64,000 nt of DNA from contig JARWKL010000008.1 of the NCBI GenBank assembly GCA_029961685.1, positions 23,221,981 to 23,285,980 of the forward strand, in the 5' to 3' direction. The translations under genes were made by a program, and so were the position numbers. Positions 34,534 through 47,164 of this stretch are shown in pieces. The notes below the pieces were generated by a model, which worked only from the letters and a program-made list of their open reading frames with translations, did not search any database and was not told the origin of the DNA. Source of the stretch: Aristolochia californica. Its lineage: Eukaryota > Streptophyta > Magnoliopsida > Piperales > Aristolochiaceae. The first letter of the stretch is position 1. Every line of letters begins with the position of its first letter.

Positions 34534-34952
34534 ACTGTTGCATATATCCGCCAGAACGTCCATGGTCAAAAGAACGCAAGGCCAGCTTTGTCCTCTTCTT
34601 GATCCTCCACAGAGATGAAGACTTTCTTTGCCATACTCTTCTCTTTACTTCTCGTTTTGTGGATCCTGCGGCGCCTCATGAAGAATTCCAGTTCCCTTGC
34701 GGGAAAGCTTCCACCCGGCCCCGTTCCAGCACCACTCGTTGGCATCCTCTTCAAACTCGGGGACGAACCTCACAGGTCGCTTCCTGTGTTTGCATCAACA
34801 TATGGCCCACTCATGAGTTTGTGGCTTGGCCAAGTCACCACTGTGGTGGTCTCCTCCGCAGCCATGTCTAAAGAGGTCCTGCAGAGGAACGACCAGTCAT
34901 TCGCCGGACGGAGCATGGTTGACGCCATCCGTGTACTCGGCTATGAGGGGGC

Positions 34953-35418
34953 TGTTAGGAAATTCACGTTTCCTATTCTAATTTGGGCAACATATTTAGT
35001 ATTCAATTATATTTTCTATTTTTAATGGAATGGGTTGAAATTAAGTGATCTAATTTTGTTAAGCCCATTAAGGAATATGGGCCATGAATATGGGCCATGA
35101 ATATGGGCTAATTGAGTAGATACCATAGGGAATTATGGGAACCCTATATAAGGAGACACATTATGGTTATGGTCCCTAATATACTAAATCACATACAGTT
35201 TCCCTTCTCCCCATCCGGAAGAGAAACGAAGGTCCCATTGAGGAACTAAGGAGATTTAGTTGAGGAAGATCACAAAACCAAGAATTCCTTTGTTAATTGC
35301 TACAGAATTTTGCAACAGGTGATCGTTTGGAATGGATCCAAGTATTTATCCAATATCCTAATATTCTGACATGATATAAATTCTAGATTATGGATTTAAG
35401 ATTATGGTTTTGCTAACA
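34953..35418 (+). repeat. 5' LTR of copia element 1
   Basis: 466 bp, TGTTAGGAAATT to TTTTGCTAACA. The accctatataaggag at about 35142 is a clear TATA box, so transcription probably starts near 35175. Confidence 0.9.
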
Positions 35419-36800
35419 AGTGGTATCAGAGCAGTCCTGTTAGATTATTAGGATTTCTATATTAATTCTGTGGAGAGCGACATTGAGCGCCGACTCTGTG
35501 CAAAACCGGCTCTCTACAAAAAAGTTTATTTTCTCCACGGAATTCGTCTCAGGGCTGTGCATCAGTCGGCGTTGCCGTCGGATGATGGAGGCCGACATCT
35601 GACGGTGGAGGCTCGTACTGCAGCGTCATTGGGAAACGTTGCAACGACGTCCTACAAAGGGCCACTAGAAGACGAATCCTCCACTACGGGAGGTTGGAGG
35701 TTGAAGACGAGCTCCAGAATGCGCAAGACGGAAGAAAAAGAAAAAAAAGGATGCGCACTGCAGTGTCCGCAGCGTTGGACGCTGCAACGACGATCGGCTG
35801 GAAAGGGGGGAGGCGACGGAGGACGCCTGGGCATGCTGCAGCGCCCGTTGGGCAAAACGCTGACCGTTGGGTATCGTTTTTTTGTCGTCGTCGTTGTTTT
35901 CTGCCTTCGGAAACCTTCCTATGCAATCCGAGCACTGATCGGTGGGCTAGAGCCCGTTGGGTGAAGTTTGGCGCTGCAGTTCGCCCATTGGAATGAATGG
36001 CACGGGTCGTGCCCATTGTGCTTGCTACAACGCCTGTCGAGAGCGCTGTTGTGCCCGTTTAGGGGGCACGCTGCTGTACCCGTTGGGCGACAACAGCGCC
36101 CGTTGGGTACACTGCCATGGTCCCATTGGGCAATAGCAGGGAGTGCTGCAGTGGACGCTGCAGTGCCCGTTCACTGTAGCAGGTGCGCTGCCATGTCCAT
36201 TGGGCAACAACAACGGCCGTTGAGTGCGCTACAACGTCCGTTGGACAAACTACAATATCGCCAATAAAAATAAAGAAATAAAAGGCCAACGCCGCGGCGC
36301 CTGTGGGACGGTGCCGCAACGTTGGGCAACTGAATAAAAAAAATCATTTTTTTTAGTTGGTCTAGTATTTTCAATCAAATTATTTGAAGCTACGTGTTGC
36401 CAAAGTAACCTCTGTAGTGTAGAATACGTTGACTAGAAATACAGAGATGTTTGTACGGAGTTATTTATGCAAATTGTGTTCGGCCCAAAGGAAGACACAG
36501 TTTGGCCAAATCAACAACGTGCCCGTGATGATAAATGTGTGACAATTATAAAGACTTTTCATGTGAACATTAATCAGTCCAAAGAAAGGCTATTGTTTGA
36601 CAGAACTGATTGTCAGTATTTGATCATTGCACTGAGAGTACCACTTACAATTAATTTCTCTGTCTAAATATTAGAAATTAATGTAGTACTAGGTATCTTG
36701 AGATGGTTCCCAAATTTGGATTTTTTGTACCTGTCTTGTTTTTCTTTATACGATATGCTAGTTAATGTGAGTATGCTTGTTTATTTTGTTCTATATACAG
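35419..36800 (+). other. PBS and leader of copia element 1 with GCCCGTTGGGC repeats
   Basis: The PBS tggtatcagagc lies at 35421-35432. Between 35840 and 36245 an 11-base palindromic motif, gcccgttgggc, and its variants recur about a dozen times (for example 35845, 35951, 36077, 36099, 36122, 36195). Open frames in both strands here arise from this repeat and are not genes. 36300-36800 is AT-rich and precedes gag. Confidence 0.7.
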
Positions 36801-36805
36801 TTTCT

Positions 36806-38270
36806 GTTGCTACTACTACAAATGTTACTAATCAAATAAGCAGCATTCCAATGCTGAGCGGGATGAATTTTAAGGCATGGAAAGATACCGTGGAAATTGT
36901 CCTCAGATGTATGGATTTGGATCTTACACTTCGGGCAGAGCAACCCATTTCTACTCGGGACAACCTCAATGTGATTAAAATTGAGAAGTGGGAGCACTCT
37001 AACCGAATGTGTTTGATGATCATGAAACACTCCATTCTAGAGGCAATTGAGCAATATTTTGCCAAGAACGAAAAATCAGAGGCGAGTATCCTTTTGGCTA
37101 AACTTGTTTACATGAAGTATAAGGGCAAAGGGAACATAAAGGAGTACTATTGAAACCATTGGGCTAAAAGGTTCGAGCCTTTTAGCCCAATGGTTTCAAC
37201 ATAGTATCAGAGTAGGTACTCATATGTGGGCCTACACCTAAAAATTATCTACTTGTAGAGCTACAAAAGAGGGCCTACACCTAAAACTATCCACTTGAGC
37301 CACACAAGAGGGCGGCCTACACCTAAACTGCCTACTCCTAAATTATCCACTTGTAGAGCCACAAAAGATGGTCTACACGTGAGGGGGAGTGTTAAGGAAT
37401 AGTCCCACATTAATTAGTGAGTACATAGATCTTGAGTTTATTAGTTGGGAAAGAGGTTTACTAAGTTGACTAGTCATTTTGGGATAGGGCTTTGGACCCA
37501 ACTTAACATGGTATCAGAGCAGGTTGGTCCCGAGTTCGAGTCCCGCTCCCACCGAATTTTGTCCCAGGTATTTCTGGTGAATTTGTCCTGGGTTTTTCCA
37601 GGAATTTGTCCCGGGTTTTTCCGGTGAATTTGTCTACGGGTTTTCCCGTGCGGGGGAGTGTTGGAATTTTTGTTTGTATCAACCGGGCCAGTCCTTGTAT
37701 AAGATACGTGGGGTTGCTTTCCTAAAAGGTTAGAGCCTTTTAGCCCAATGGATCATAGAGATGTCTCATCTCGCATAAAAACTCAAGTCATTTAAGATGG
37801 AGCTGTCTGAGGACTTGCTTGTGCACTTGGTTTTGATATCTCTTCCTGCACACTTTGGGCAATTCAAAGTGAGTTATCACACTCAGAAGGACAAATGGTC
37901 CCTAAATCAACTTATATCTCACTGTGTGCAACAGGAAGAGAGGCAGCAATGGGATAAGACTGAAAGTGCTCACTTGGCCTCCACCTCTCAAAACAAGAAG
38001 AAGAAGAAAGGTAAGGATGTTGCGGTAGGATCTTCTCAGACTAAGAAACAGAAGAAGCAGGCTGAGGAGTTTACCTGCTACTTCTGCAAGAAGTTGGGAC
38101 ATATGAAGAAGGATTGTCCCAAGTACGTTGGCTGGCTTGTAAAGAAGGGTATGACTCTAACTTTAGTTTGTTCTGAAGTTAATTTAGCTTTTGTACCTAA
38201 AGACACTTGGTGGGTGGATTCTGGTGCTACCACTCACATTAGTATGTCTTTCCACGGTTGCCTGTGAGCC
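36806..38270 (+). pseudogene. Copia element 1 gag and protease start, interrupted
   Basis: Gag begins near 36806 (SSIPMLSGMNFKAWKDTVEI) and runs to KGKGNIKEYY at 37150. It is then cut by the TRIM/LTR cluster and resumes at about 37752 (EMSHLA, stop, KLKSFKMELSEDLL). It continues through a Lys-rich stretch to the knuckle CYFCKKLGHMKKDC (38080-38120) and the protease motif WWVDSGATTHIS (38210-38245). A stop follows at 38265. Confidence 0.88.
37151..37752 (+). mobile_element. Cluster of TRIM/LTR pieces inserted in element 1 gag
   Basis: A patchwork of miniature LTR units. 37150-37199 is an inverted repeat with 22-base perfect arms (ttgaaaccattgggctaaaagg and its complement). It ends ttcaaca and is followed by a PBS-like tagtatcagag (37202). 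A PPT-like gagggggag precedes a 119-bp LTR (37390-37508, TGTTAAGGAATAG to ACTTAACA), followed directly by the PBS tggtatcagagc (37509-37520) and ggtcccgagttcgagtccc. After tandem tcccgggtttttccgg repeats, another PPT (gcgggggag) leads into an LTR start TGTTGGAATTTTTG (37659). The block ends with ctaaaaggttagagccttttagcccaatgg, a near copy of 37164-37193. Confidence 0.7.
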
Positions 38271-41200
38271 GACCACAGTGATGCTGAAAAGTTCATCTTT
38301 GTGGGCGACGACAATACAGTTGAGGTAGAGGCTATAGGAACTTTCATATTACAATTAAACACTGGATTTTATTTGGATTTATTTGAGACATTTTTTGCAC
38401 CATCTTTTAGGTGGAATTTAATTTCTATTTCCATTTTGGACAAATCAGGTTTTTCTTGTTCTTTTGGAAATAATAAAGTTAATCTCTATCAAAATTCAAA
38501 TTTTGTTGGTTCCGGTCCCTTAATTGATAATCTATATACACTTGATGTTGTTAGTTCCTATAGAGAAATATTGCAAATAAGTTCACGTGGTATGAAGCAA
38601 AAATTAAGTGAGAATTCCGCCACCTTATTGCACAAATATTTAGGACACATCTCTAAACAGAGAATTCAAATGTTTGTGTCAGATGGAATTTTTTAACCCC
38701 TAGATACTACTAACTTCCAAGTTTGTGTTGAGTGAGTGCATCAAGGGGAAACAAACAAACGTATGAAAATTAGGTTCTCAAAAGAGCTACATATGTCTTA
38801 GAAATTATACATGCAGATATCTGTGGTCTATTCCCTACAGCTTCATGGAATGGACAACAATATTTCATTACATTCATAGACGATTACTCTAGATTCGGTT
38901 ACCTATATTTAATACATGAGAAGTCACAATCCCTGGATGTCTTCAAGTCTTTTAAAGTTGAAGTTGAACTTCAACTTGGAAAGAAAATAAAGGCTATCAA
39001 ATCCAACCATGGTCGTGAATACTACGGTAGGTATGATGGATCAGAAGAACAACGTCCAGGATCCTTCGCGATTTTCCTCAAAGAGTGTGAAATTGTTCCG
39101 TAATAAACCATGCCGAGCAAACCCAGCATGAACGGTGTTGCAGAGCGACAAAACCGAACTCTTAAGGATATGGTAAGGAGTATGATCAGTCATTCCTCTT
39201 TACCAAGAGTCACTTTGGGGAGAAGTTTTAAAGACTGCAATATACATCCTTAACAGTGTATAGAGCAAAGCAGTTGCCAAAACCCCCTATGAGCTTTGGA
39301 CAGGCAAGAAGCCTAGCAAGGCACTTGCACATTTGGGGTTGTCTAGCTGAGGCGCGAACTTAGAGGCCACATGAAAGAAAATTGGACTCAAGGACGGTTA
39401 ACTGTCATTTCGTTGGTTACGCTGAATGCTCTCGGGGCTATAAGTTTTACGATCTCACATCAAGATCTTTCTTTGCAACAGAAAATGTGAGATTCCTTGA
39501 GGATATTGAGTTTGGAGGGGAAGAAAACATAAAGAATGTTGTCTTTGAAGAAGAATCTGTTATTGACAGTGATCAGGTCTCCATACCTATTGTTATTCAA
39601 GACACAATTCAGGCACTAGAGGACAATGTTCAGGCTCCTATTCCTGACATTGTTCCAGATCAAGACAACAATGAAATTCTTCCTCTTGCACCACCTTTAG
39701 AACAAACTCAACAACCTCAAGAAGTGCCATTAAGGAGATCCACTAGGGAGAGGAGACATGTGATTCCAAATGATTATATCATATTTCTCCAAAAACATGA
39801 GGATGGCGTCGAATTGACAAAAGATGACCCGATTAACTTCTGTCGAGCCTTGCGTAGTTCTAACTCTAAAAAGTGGATTGATGCCATGAAGGATGAGAAG
39901 AAGTCTATGAATGACAATGACGTTTGGGATCTCATCGAGTTGCCTAAAGGTGCAAAGCCCATTGGTTGTAAATGGATATTTAAAACCAAGAGGGATTCAA
40001 ATGACAATGTCAAGAGATATAAGGCACGTCTAGTCGTTAAAGGCTTTACTCAAATGGAAGGCATAGACTATAAAGAGACTTCCTCTCCGGTATCTTCGAA
40101 AGACTCTTTTAGAACAATAATGGCACTAGTGGCTCATTTAGATCTAGAGCTACATCAGATGGAGGTCAAAACTGCGTTTCTTAATGGAGACATTCACGAG
40201 ACGATTTATATGGTACAACCAGAAAACTTTGTATATGGTGATCCAAAGTCTATGGTCTGTAAATTGAAGAAATCTATCTATGGTCTCAAATATGCTTCCT
40301 GTCAATGGTATCACATGTTCCATCAAGTCATATTCTCGTACGATTTTGAGGCGAATATTGTTGATGACTGTGTATATCATAAGTTCAGTGGGAGTAAATA
40401 CATCTTCTTGATATTATATGTCGATGATATTCTGCGCGCTAGTAGCTATATAGGCTTACTGCACGAAACCAAGAAATTTATGACGAAGAAATTCGAGATG
40501 AAAGATCTTGGTGATGCCGCTTTTGTATTAGGTATACAGATACTTAGAGATCGTTCTCAAGGTATCCTTAGGTTGTCACAAAAGAGCTATATCGATAAGG
40601 TTTTGAGCAGATTCAGCATGCAAGATAGTAAACAGGAGACACACCCGTCGCTAAAAGAGACAAGTTTAGTCTCAAACAGTGCCCTAAAAATGATCTTCAA
40701 AGAAAATAGATGCAAAAAATTCCCTATGCATCAGTAGTAGAGAGTCTAATGTACGCTCAATTTTGTACTTGTCCCGACATAGCATTTATAGCAAGAATTC
40801 TGGGCAGGTATTTGAGTAATCCGGGTATTCAACATTGGAAGGCAGCCAAATGCGTGATGCGTTATTTGAGGAGAACAATATACTACATGCTCACTTACCG
40901 GAGATTAGACAGTTTATAGATCATTGGAATCTCTAACTCCGACTTTACCGGATGCCAAGATAGCAGAGACTCCACATCATGCTACATCTTTATGTTGGGT
41001 GAAGGGGCTATCTCATAGAAGTCTGCTAAGCAAACTCTCATAGCTTCTTCAACCATGGTTGCGGAGTTCATTGCTTGTTTTGAGGCGTCCAACCACGGAA
41101 TATAGTTGCGAAACTTTGTCACTGGGCTGCGAGTGGTAGATTGCATTGACAGGCCATTAAAAATTTACTGTGACAATAACTCGGCGGTACTTTATTCCAA

Positions 41201-41390
41201 CAACAATAGGAGCTCAACAAAGTAAAAGTTTATCGACATCAAGTTTCTAGTTGTTAAGGAGAGAGTTCATAATAAGCAGATTACTATAGAACATACAGGG
41301 ACAGACTCTATGCTAGCAGACCCATTAACCAAGGGTTTAATGCCTCGGGTCTTTCATGAGCACACTCCTCATATGGGCGTTATTTTTTAG
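38271..41390 (+). pseudogene. Copia element 1 pol (protease remainder, integrase, RT, RNase H)
   Basis: 38301-38696 is the protease C-terminus and GAG-pre-integrase (LLHKYLGHIS). The integrase (38790-39380) is badly broken but readable: FITFIDDYSRFGYLY, then NGVAERQNRTLKDM. An open 451-codon piece (39382-40737) carries the integrase C-terminus and RT with MEVKTAFLNGDI, KSIYGLKYASCQWY, YVDDILRAS and KFEMKDLGDAAFVLGI. RNase H follows with stops at several codons (DFTGCQDSRDS, YCDNNSAV) to the end, ADPLTKGLMPRVFHEH. The Arg in YVDDILRAS replaces the Leu usual at that place. Confidence 0.9.
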
Positions 41391-41816
41391 GATACCTTGG
41401 TTTAGTGGGAGTAATTTTTTGTACTATATGTTTGCTTTAGACATTGAATTATTCGATTTTTTATGTAATAAAATTGATTGCTTATTATTCTATTTATGAA
41501 CTTGCTTGTGTGTTTCTATGTGCAATGTTCACATTGCATTAAGAACTTTGGAAAGATCTCACTAAAGACTAAAGAAGGACCAGTTGGAAATAGGCATGTC
41601 TGAGATCACATTGCATGTAATTTTTATACTACTCATCCATATTTGATCTATGTCATTGAGTGTATTAGTATGGTGATCATCATGGTTTAGTTACGACTAT
41701 AATGCGATGAAAGTCGTGGTGGTTCCATTATTAATATATAAGATAGTTCCATTATTAATAATATATATATGTGCGCCTAAAGAATTTGTGATATAATCGT
41801 TTCAGGAATAATATGT

Positions 41817-42276
41817 AACCCAAATGGGAGGTTGTTAGAAAATTCACATTTCCTATTCTAATTTGGGCAACATATTTATTATTCAATTATATTTTCTATT
41901 TTTAATGGAATGGGCTGAAATTAAGTGATCTAATTTTGTTAAACCCATTAAAGAATGTGGGTAATGGATATGGGCCATGAATATGGGCCAATTGAGTAGA
42001 TACCATAGGGAATTATGGGAACCCTATAAGGAGACACATTATGGTTATGGTCCCCAATATATTAAATCACATATAGTTTCCCTTCTCCCCATTTGGAAGA
42101 GAAACGAAGGTCTCATTGAGGAACTAAGGAGATTTAGTTGAAGAAGATCACGAAACCAAGAATTCCTTCGTTGATTATTACAGAATTCCGCAACAGGTGA
42201 TGGTTTGGAATGGATCCAGGTATGTATTCAGAATCCTAATATTCTGACACGATATAAATTCTAGATTATGGATTTA
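41817..42276 (+). repeat. PPT and truncated 3' LTR of copia element 1
   Basis: aacccaaatgggaggt precedes the LTR start at 41833. The LTR matches the 5' copy up to ggattta and then passes straight into P450 sequence, so about 20 terminal bases are lost. Compared with the 5' LTR it has substitutions and a 2-base deletion near the TATA box (ccctataaggag). Confidence 0.88.
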
Positions 42277-42459
42277 GGCTGCAACCGGGTCATCACAGGA
42301 GAAGACTGCGGTCTCTGTGCAATACATGAATATTCTCGTCTTACCGACTTGACGCCAACCCAGGTCTCCGTCTCCGGCAAGTGAAGGAGCTACTTGCACA
42401 TGTTATAGACCCAGTGCTTTGTCTGGAAAAACTGTGGCCATAGGGAAAGTAGCGTTTGT

Positions 42460-43134
42460 TGTTGAGTACGTGTATTCTGGTCCGTACGTATGAGCAGGAT
42501 ATGGAGGGCATTTCAGATTTCTTTATTTCTGGGTTTGACGTGTGGAACACTCAAGAAAATTAAATCTCCCCCTTCCGATTTATCATCTTCCGGAAACTTA
42601 CTGTAAGGTGTTGGATTGAAAGAAAACAGAAACAGAGAGGCTTACAGAGAGGCTCAGGATTTTCTGGATCTGGGTGGTTGTGTGCTGTTGCGAGAAAAAG
42701 ATAGAAAGGTTTCCAACTGGTCAAAACGGCGCTGCAGAGAGAGATCGTGGGATTTGTCGCTATGGGAAACAGAGAGATCTCTCGGGACTACGCTCCTGAA
42801 CAGAGAGGGTTCGAGGGTCAACACTGCTGTGAGGAAAGCTTCCTTTCGGCATTTTCAGAGCTCGGCAATTGCAGGACTGATTACCGCTGTTGGTAGTAAC
42901 AGTGACAGCACTACATCAGTAAGTAAAAAATTGTTGTTATCTGTGATAAGATGTGGGTTGTGATTTGAGAGTGTTATAAACACTCCCTGTAAGAATTTTT
43001 CTCAATATATAAGAATCGAGTAGCAGCCTGTGGATGTAGCCACATTTGGGCGAACCACGTTAAAATCGGTGTCTGTGGTATTTTTGCTTCGTAGGCAATC
43101 TGTCTGTTATTATCCTAACAACTGGTATCAAAGC
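42460..43134 (+). repeat. 5' LTR and PBS of copia element 2
   Basis: The 661-bp LTR ends ttatcctaaca at 43120. The PBS tggtatcaaagc (43123-43134) differs from the canonical sequence by one base. Open frames within the LTR are not genes. Confidence 0.9.
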
Positions 43135-43160
43135 GAGGTTGTAAAGCAAGTCAGATTTGA

Positions 43161-46100
43161 GTGGGTGCAATGGCCGTAGATGAAGGGAAGGTAAAAATTG
43201 AAAAGATCAATGGGGCGGACTTTGGTTTCTGGGAAATGCAGATAGAGGATTATCTGTATCAGAAAAACTTATACCTACCACTTGAAGGAGTGAAGCCAGA
43301 CAGTATGAAGGATGAAGAGTGGAACCTCCTTGACAGAAACGCCCTTGGATTTATTCGATTATCATTATCCCGTAATGTTGCTTTTAACATAGCAAAAGAG
43401 AAGACCACAACTCTCATGAAGGCTCTCGCCAGTATGTACGAGAAGTCGTTAGCCTCAAATAAAGTGCATTTGATGAGGCGACTGTTCAATTTGTGGATGA
43501 CAGAAGGAGCATTAACAACTCAACATATCAACGAACTCAATACCATTACAACCCAATTGAGTTCAGTTGAAATTGAATTCGACTAAGAGGTACATGCATT
43601 GATATTTTTGTCTTCCCTGCCAGAAAGCTGGAATGCCACCATTACAGCAGTGAGTAGCTCGTCAGGAAGCAATAAGTTAAAATTCAATGATGTTCGTGAT
43701 CTAGTTCTCAACGAAGAAATCAAAAGAAAAACGTTGGGTGAATGGTCGACTTCTTCAACATTGTCTACAGAGGCAAGAGGAAGAACTAGAGGAAATAGAC
43801 CTGACAGCTCAATTCATCGAGGCAGTTTTCAGAATAGAAGGTCTCAATCCAGAAATCCAAACAGATCTCAGAATAGAAGGTCTCGATCTAGAAATCCAAA
43901 CAGATTTCAGAACTCAAGTGTCAAGTGCTGGAACTACGGGAAAATCAGGCACTACCAAAGCCAGTGCAATAGTGCACTGAAGGATCAGGAGGCGAAGGTA
44001 GAAGCAAATGTTACTTCTACCTCAGGGAATGATGATGCATTGATATGCTCTCTAGAGAGCAAGGAGAAGTCTTGGGTGTTAGACTTTGGAGCATCATTCC
44101 ATGCTACCTCGCAGAAAAAACTCTTCGAGAAATATGTGTCCAAAAACTTTGGTAAGGTATATCTTGGTGATGATTAACCGTGCGATATTGTAGGCAAAGG
44201 TGTAGTGAAGATTCAGTTGAATGGGTCTGTATGGAAGCTGAAAAATGTCAGGCACATTCCCGAATTGAGAAAGAACTTAATCTCAGTAGGGCAGTTAGCC
44301 AGTGAAGGCTACACCACTACCTTCCATGGTGATGATTGGAAGATTTCGAAGGGTGCATTGGTGGTTGCACGAGGAAAGAAGAGTGGTACTCTCTACATGA
44401 CAGCAAAAGGATGTTGTACCATTGCAGCTGCAGCAAGTAACCAAGGTTCCAACCTTTGGCACCAGAGACTTGGCTACATGAGTGAGAAAGGAATGGAGAT
44501 TATGCATTCTATGGGAAAACTATCAGGTCTATAGTCAGTAGAAATTGATATGAGCGAGGACTGCATATTTTGAAAGCAGAAGAGAGTTAGCTTTCAGACA
44601 CATGGCAAAACTCTGAAGAAGGAAAGGCTAGAGCTCGTTCATTATGATGTTTGGGGGCCAACAACTGTTTCATCCATTGGTGGAAAACACTACTTCGTGA
44701 CATTCATTGATGATCATTCTCGGAAGGTATGTGTTTATTTTCTAAATCACAAATCTGAAGTGTTTGATACTTTCAGAAGATGGAAAGCCATGGTTGAAAA
44801 TGAAACAGGACTTAAGATAAAAAAGTTGAGGACTGATAATGGTGGTGAATATGAAGACACTAAATTCAAGAAGTTCTGTTATGATCATGGGATCCGAATG
44901 GAGAGAACCGTGCCAGGTACGCCTCAACACAATGGTGTAGCTGAGCTTATGAACAGAACTTTGATTGAGAGAGCTAGAAGTATGCGTATACAGTCAAGCC
45001 TACCAAAGCAATTTTGGGGAGAAACAGTTAACACAATAGCTTATTTGATCAACTGAGGTCCATGAGTTCCACTGAAGTACAGAATACCAGAAGAGGTATG
45101 GAGCGGAAAAGAAGTAAGACTCTCACACCTTAAAGTTTTCAGTTGTATGGCATATGTGCTTATCAATGATCAAGGCAAGAATAAGATTGATCCCAAATCA
45201 AAGAAATGTACCCTCCTCGGTTATGGCGAGGATGAGTTTGGATATAGCATATGGGATGATGAAAACAAAAAGGTGATCTATAACAAAGATGTGATTTTCA
45301 ATGAAAGGGTGATGTACAAGGACATACATATTTCAGATGACAGTAACTCAGTAGAGAGTGGGCTAGTGTATGCAGATGTGGATGACGTCCCAGATGATTC
45401 TGTAGCAAGCCCTCAGCTAAAGGAATCCGTTGAACATTATAGTGCAAAGCAGTCTGACACGTCACAGTCTTTTGTTCCAACTCCTATATTGAGAAGATAT
45501 TCTCGACCTCATATGCCTAACAGGAGATACATCAATTATCTATTGTTGACTGATGGAGGAGAACCTGAATGCTATGAAGAGGCATGTTAGACTGAAGATG
45601 TTAGCAAGTGGGAGCTTGCTATGAAAGATGAGTTGAGTTCTCTAATCTCCAACAAGACATGGGAACTAGTTGAGTTACCCATAGGGAAGAAGACCCTTCA
45701 TAACAAATGGGTGTATCGGGTGAAAGAGGAGCACGATGGCTCTAAGAGATACAAAGCCTAATTGGTTATCAAAGGATTCCAACAGTAGGAAGGAATTGAC
45801 TACACTGACATTTTTTCTCCCGTTGTGAAACTCAATACTATCAGAACATTGTTGAGTATTTTTGTCATGGAAGATCTCTATCTAGAGCAATTGGATGTGA
45901 AAACTGTATTTCTTCACAAAGACTTAGATGAGGAGATATATATGCATCAACCAGAAGCTTTCTCAGAAAAGGAGAAAGAGAATATGGTGTGGAAACTCCA
46001 AAAGTTTGTATGGTTTGAAACAGGCCCCAAAACAGTGGTACAGAAAGTTTGACAGTTTCATGCATAAGGAAGGTTTCCAGAAATGCAATGCCGATCATTG

Positions 46101-47109
46101 TTGCTACTTCAAAAGGTACACGTCCAGCTATATCATTTTGCTACTTTATGTTGATGATATGTTAGTAGCTGGCTTAGATATGGATGAGATTAGAAGTTTG
46201 AAGCGGCAATTGTCAAAAGAATTTGACATGAAAGACTTGGGTCCAGCAAAGAAGATTCTAGGAATGCAAATCACAAGAGATGAGCAAATTGGAGTCCTGC
46301 AATTATCTCAAACAAAGTACATCAATCGTGTTTTGCAGAGATTCAACATGAGCAATGGCAAGCCAGTTGGCATACCCTTGGACAGACACTTATGTCTATC
46401 CAAGGATCAGTCCCCTCACACGGAAGAAGAGAGAGAGTTTATGGATAAGGTTCCTTATGCCTCAACCATTGGTAGTTTGATGTATGTAATGGTCTGTACG
46501 AGACCAGATATTGGCCATGCAGTGGGAGTTGTTAGCAGATTTATGTCAAACCCAGGTGAGACCCACTGGAAGGCAGTAAAGTGGATCTTGAGATATCTAT
46601 GAGGCACCACAGATAAGTGTTTGTACTTTGGCAAAGGTGAATTGAAAGTACAAGGGTATGTAGATGCAGATTTTGCAGGAGAAGTTGATAATCGGAGAAG
46701 CACCACTGGTTATGTATTTATAGTGGGCACAACATCTGTTAGTTGGATGTCGCAGATACAAAAAGTTGCTGCATTATCCACCACCGAGGTTGAATATATA
46801 GCAATAACAAAAGCCAGTAAAGAGATGATATGGCTTCAAGGATTGTTAACCAGGCTAGGATTCAAACAAAGGATGAATGCTTTTTACAGTGATAGTCAGA
46901 GTGCAATACATCTGGCAAAGAATTCTACATTTCATTCTAGGACCAAACATATTGAACTACGTTATCATTTCATCATATCTTTATTAGAGGATGAGGTGCT
47001 AACACTGAAGAAGATCCAAGGTAACAGAAATCTTGCGGATATGCTAACAAAAACGGTGACTATTGATAAACTGAAGCTATGTTCAGCTTCAGTTGACCTA
47101 CAAGAATGA
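43161..47109 (+). pseudogene. Copia element 2 gag-pol, many in-frame stops and one frameshift
   Basis: A complete copia polyprotein skeleton starting at 43161 or at the second Met (43170). Gag (KINGADFGFWEMQIEDYL) is followed by a region with a 36-base tandem repeat (RSQSRNPNRSQNR-type). The knuckle CWNYGKIRHYQSQC has lost two canonical residues. Protease WVLDFGASFHAT has Phe where Ser is usual. Then come GAG-pre-integrase (WHQRLGYMS), integrase (FIDDHSRK ... DNGGEY ... HNGVAELMN), RT (LEQLDVKTVFLH, YGLKQAPKQWY, YVDDMLVAG) and RNase H (GYVDADFAGE, LADMLTKTV). Stops near 43587, 44175, 44534, 45055, 45590 and 46602 and others lie in frame with their neighbours; the only clear frameshift is near 46010. 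Several stops are single transitions from CAA, CAG or CGA. Confidence 0.92.
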
Positions 47110-47164
47110 AGAGACCAAGAAATAGTTGTTGCATTGATATGTGTGAAGATAGATTGATATCAGT

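Larger units (their letters stand above)
34953..42276 (+). mobile_element. Ty1-copia element 1 inside P450 exon 1
   Basis: The 5' LTR at 34953-35418 and the 3' LTR at 41833-42276 both begin TGTTAGRAAATTCAC. The 3' LTR lacks its last 20 or so bases, and adjacent P450 codons are also missing, so no target duplication survives. Internal order: PBS, leader, gag, protease, integrase, RT, RNase H, PPT. Gag is interrupted by a TRIM/LTR cluster. It encodes no intact polyprotein. Confidence 0.92.

Noticed and set aside
35470..36374. Open frames up to 164 codons on both strands
   Set aside because: Produced by the GCCCGTTGGGC repeat in the leader of copia element 1.
37520..37550. gttcgagtcccgc stretch resembling a tRNA T-arm
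   Set aside because: No acceptor, D-arm or anticodon arm around it; it is the post-PBS motif of a TRIM unit, not a tRNA gene.
42340..42963. Open frames of 69 and 115 codons in the 5' part of copia element 2
   Set aside because: They lie in the LTR (and, for the first, antisense to P450 exon 1) and repeat in broken form in the 3' LTR.
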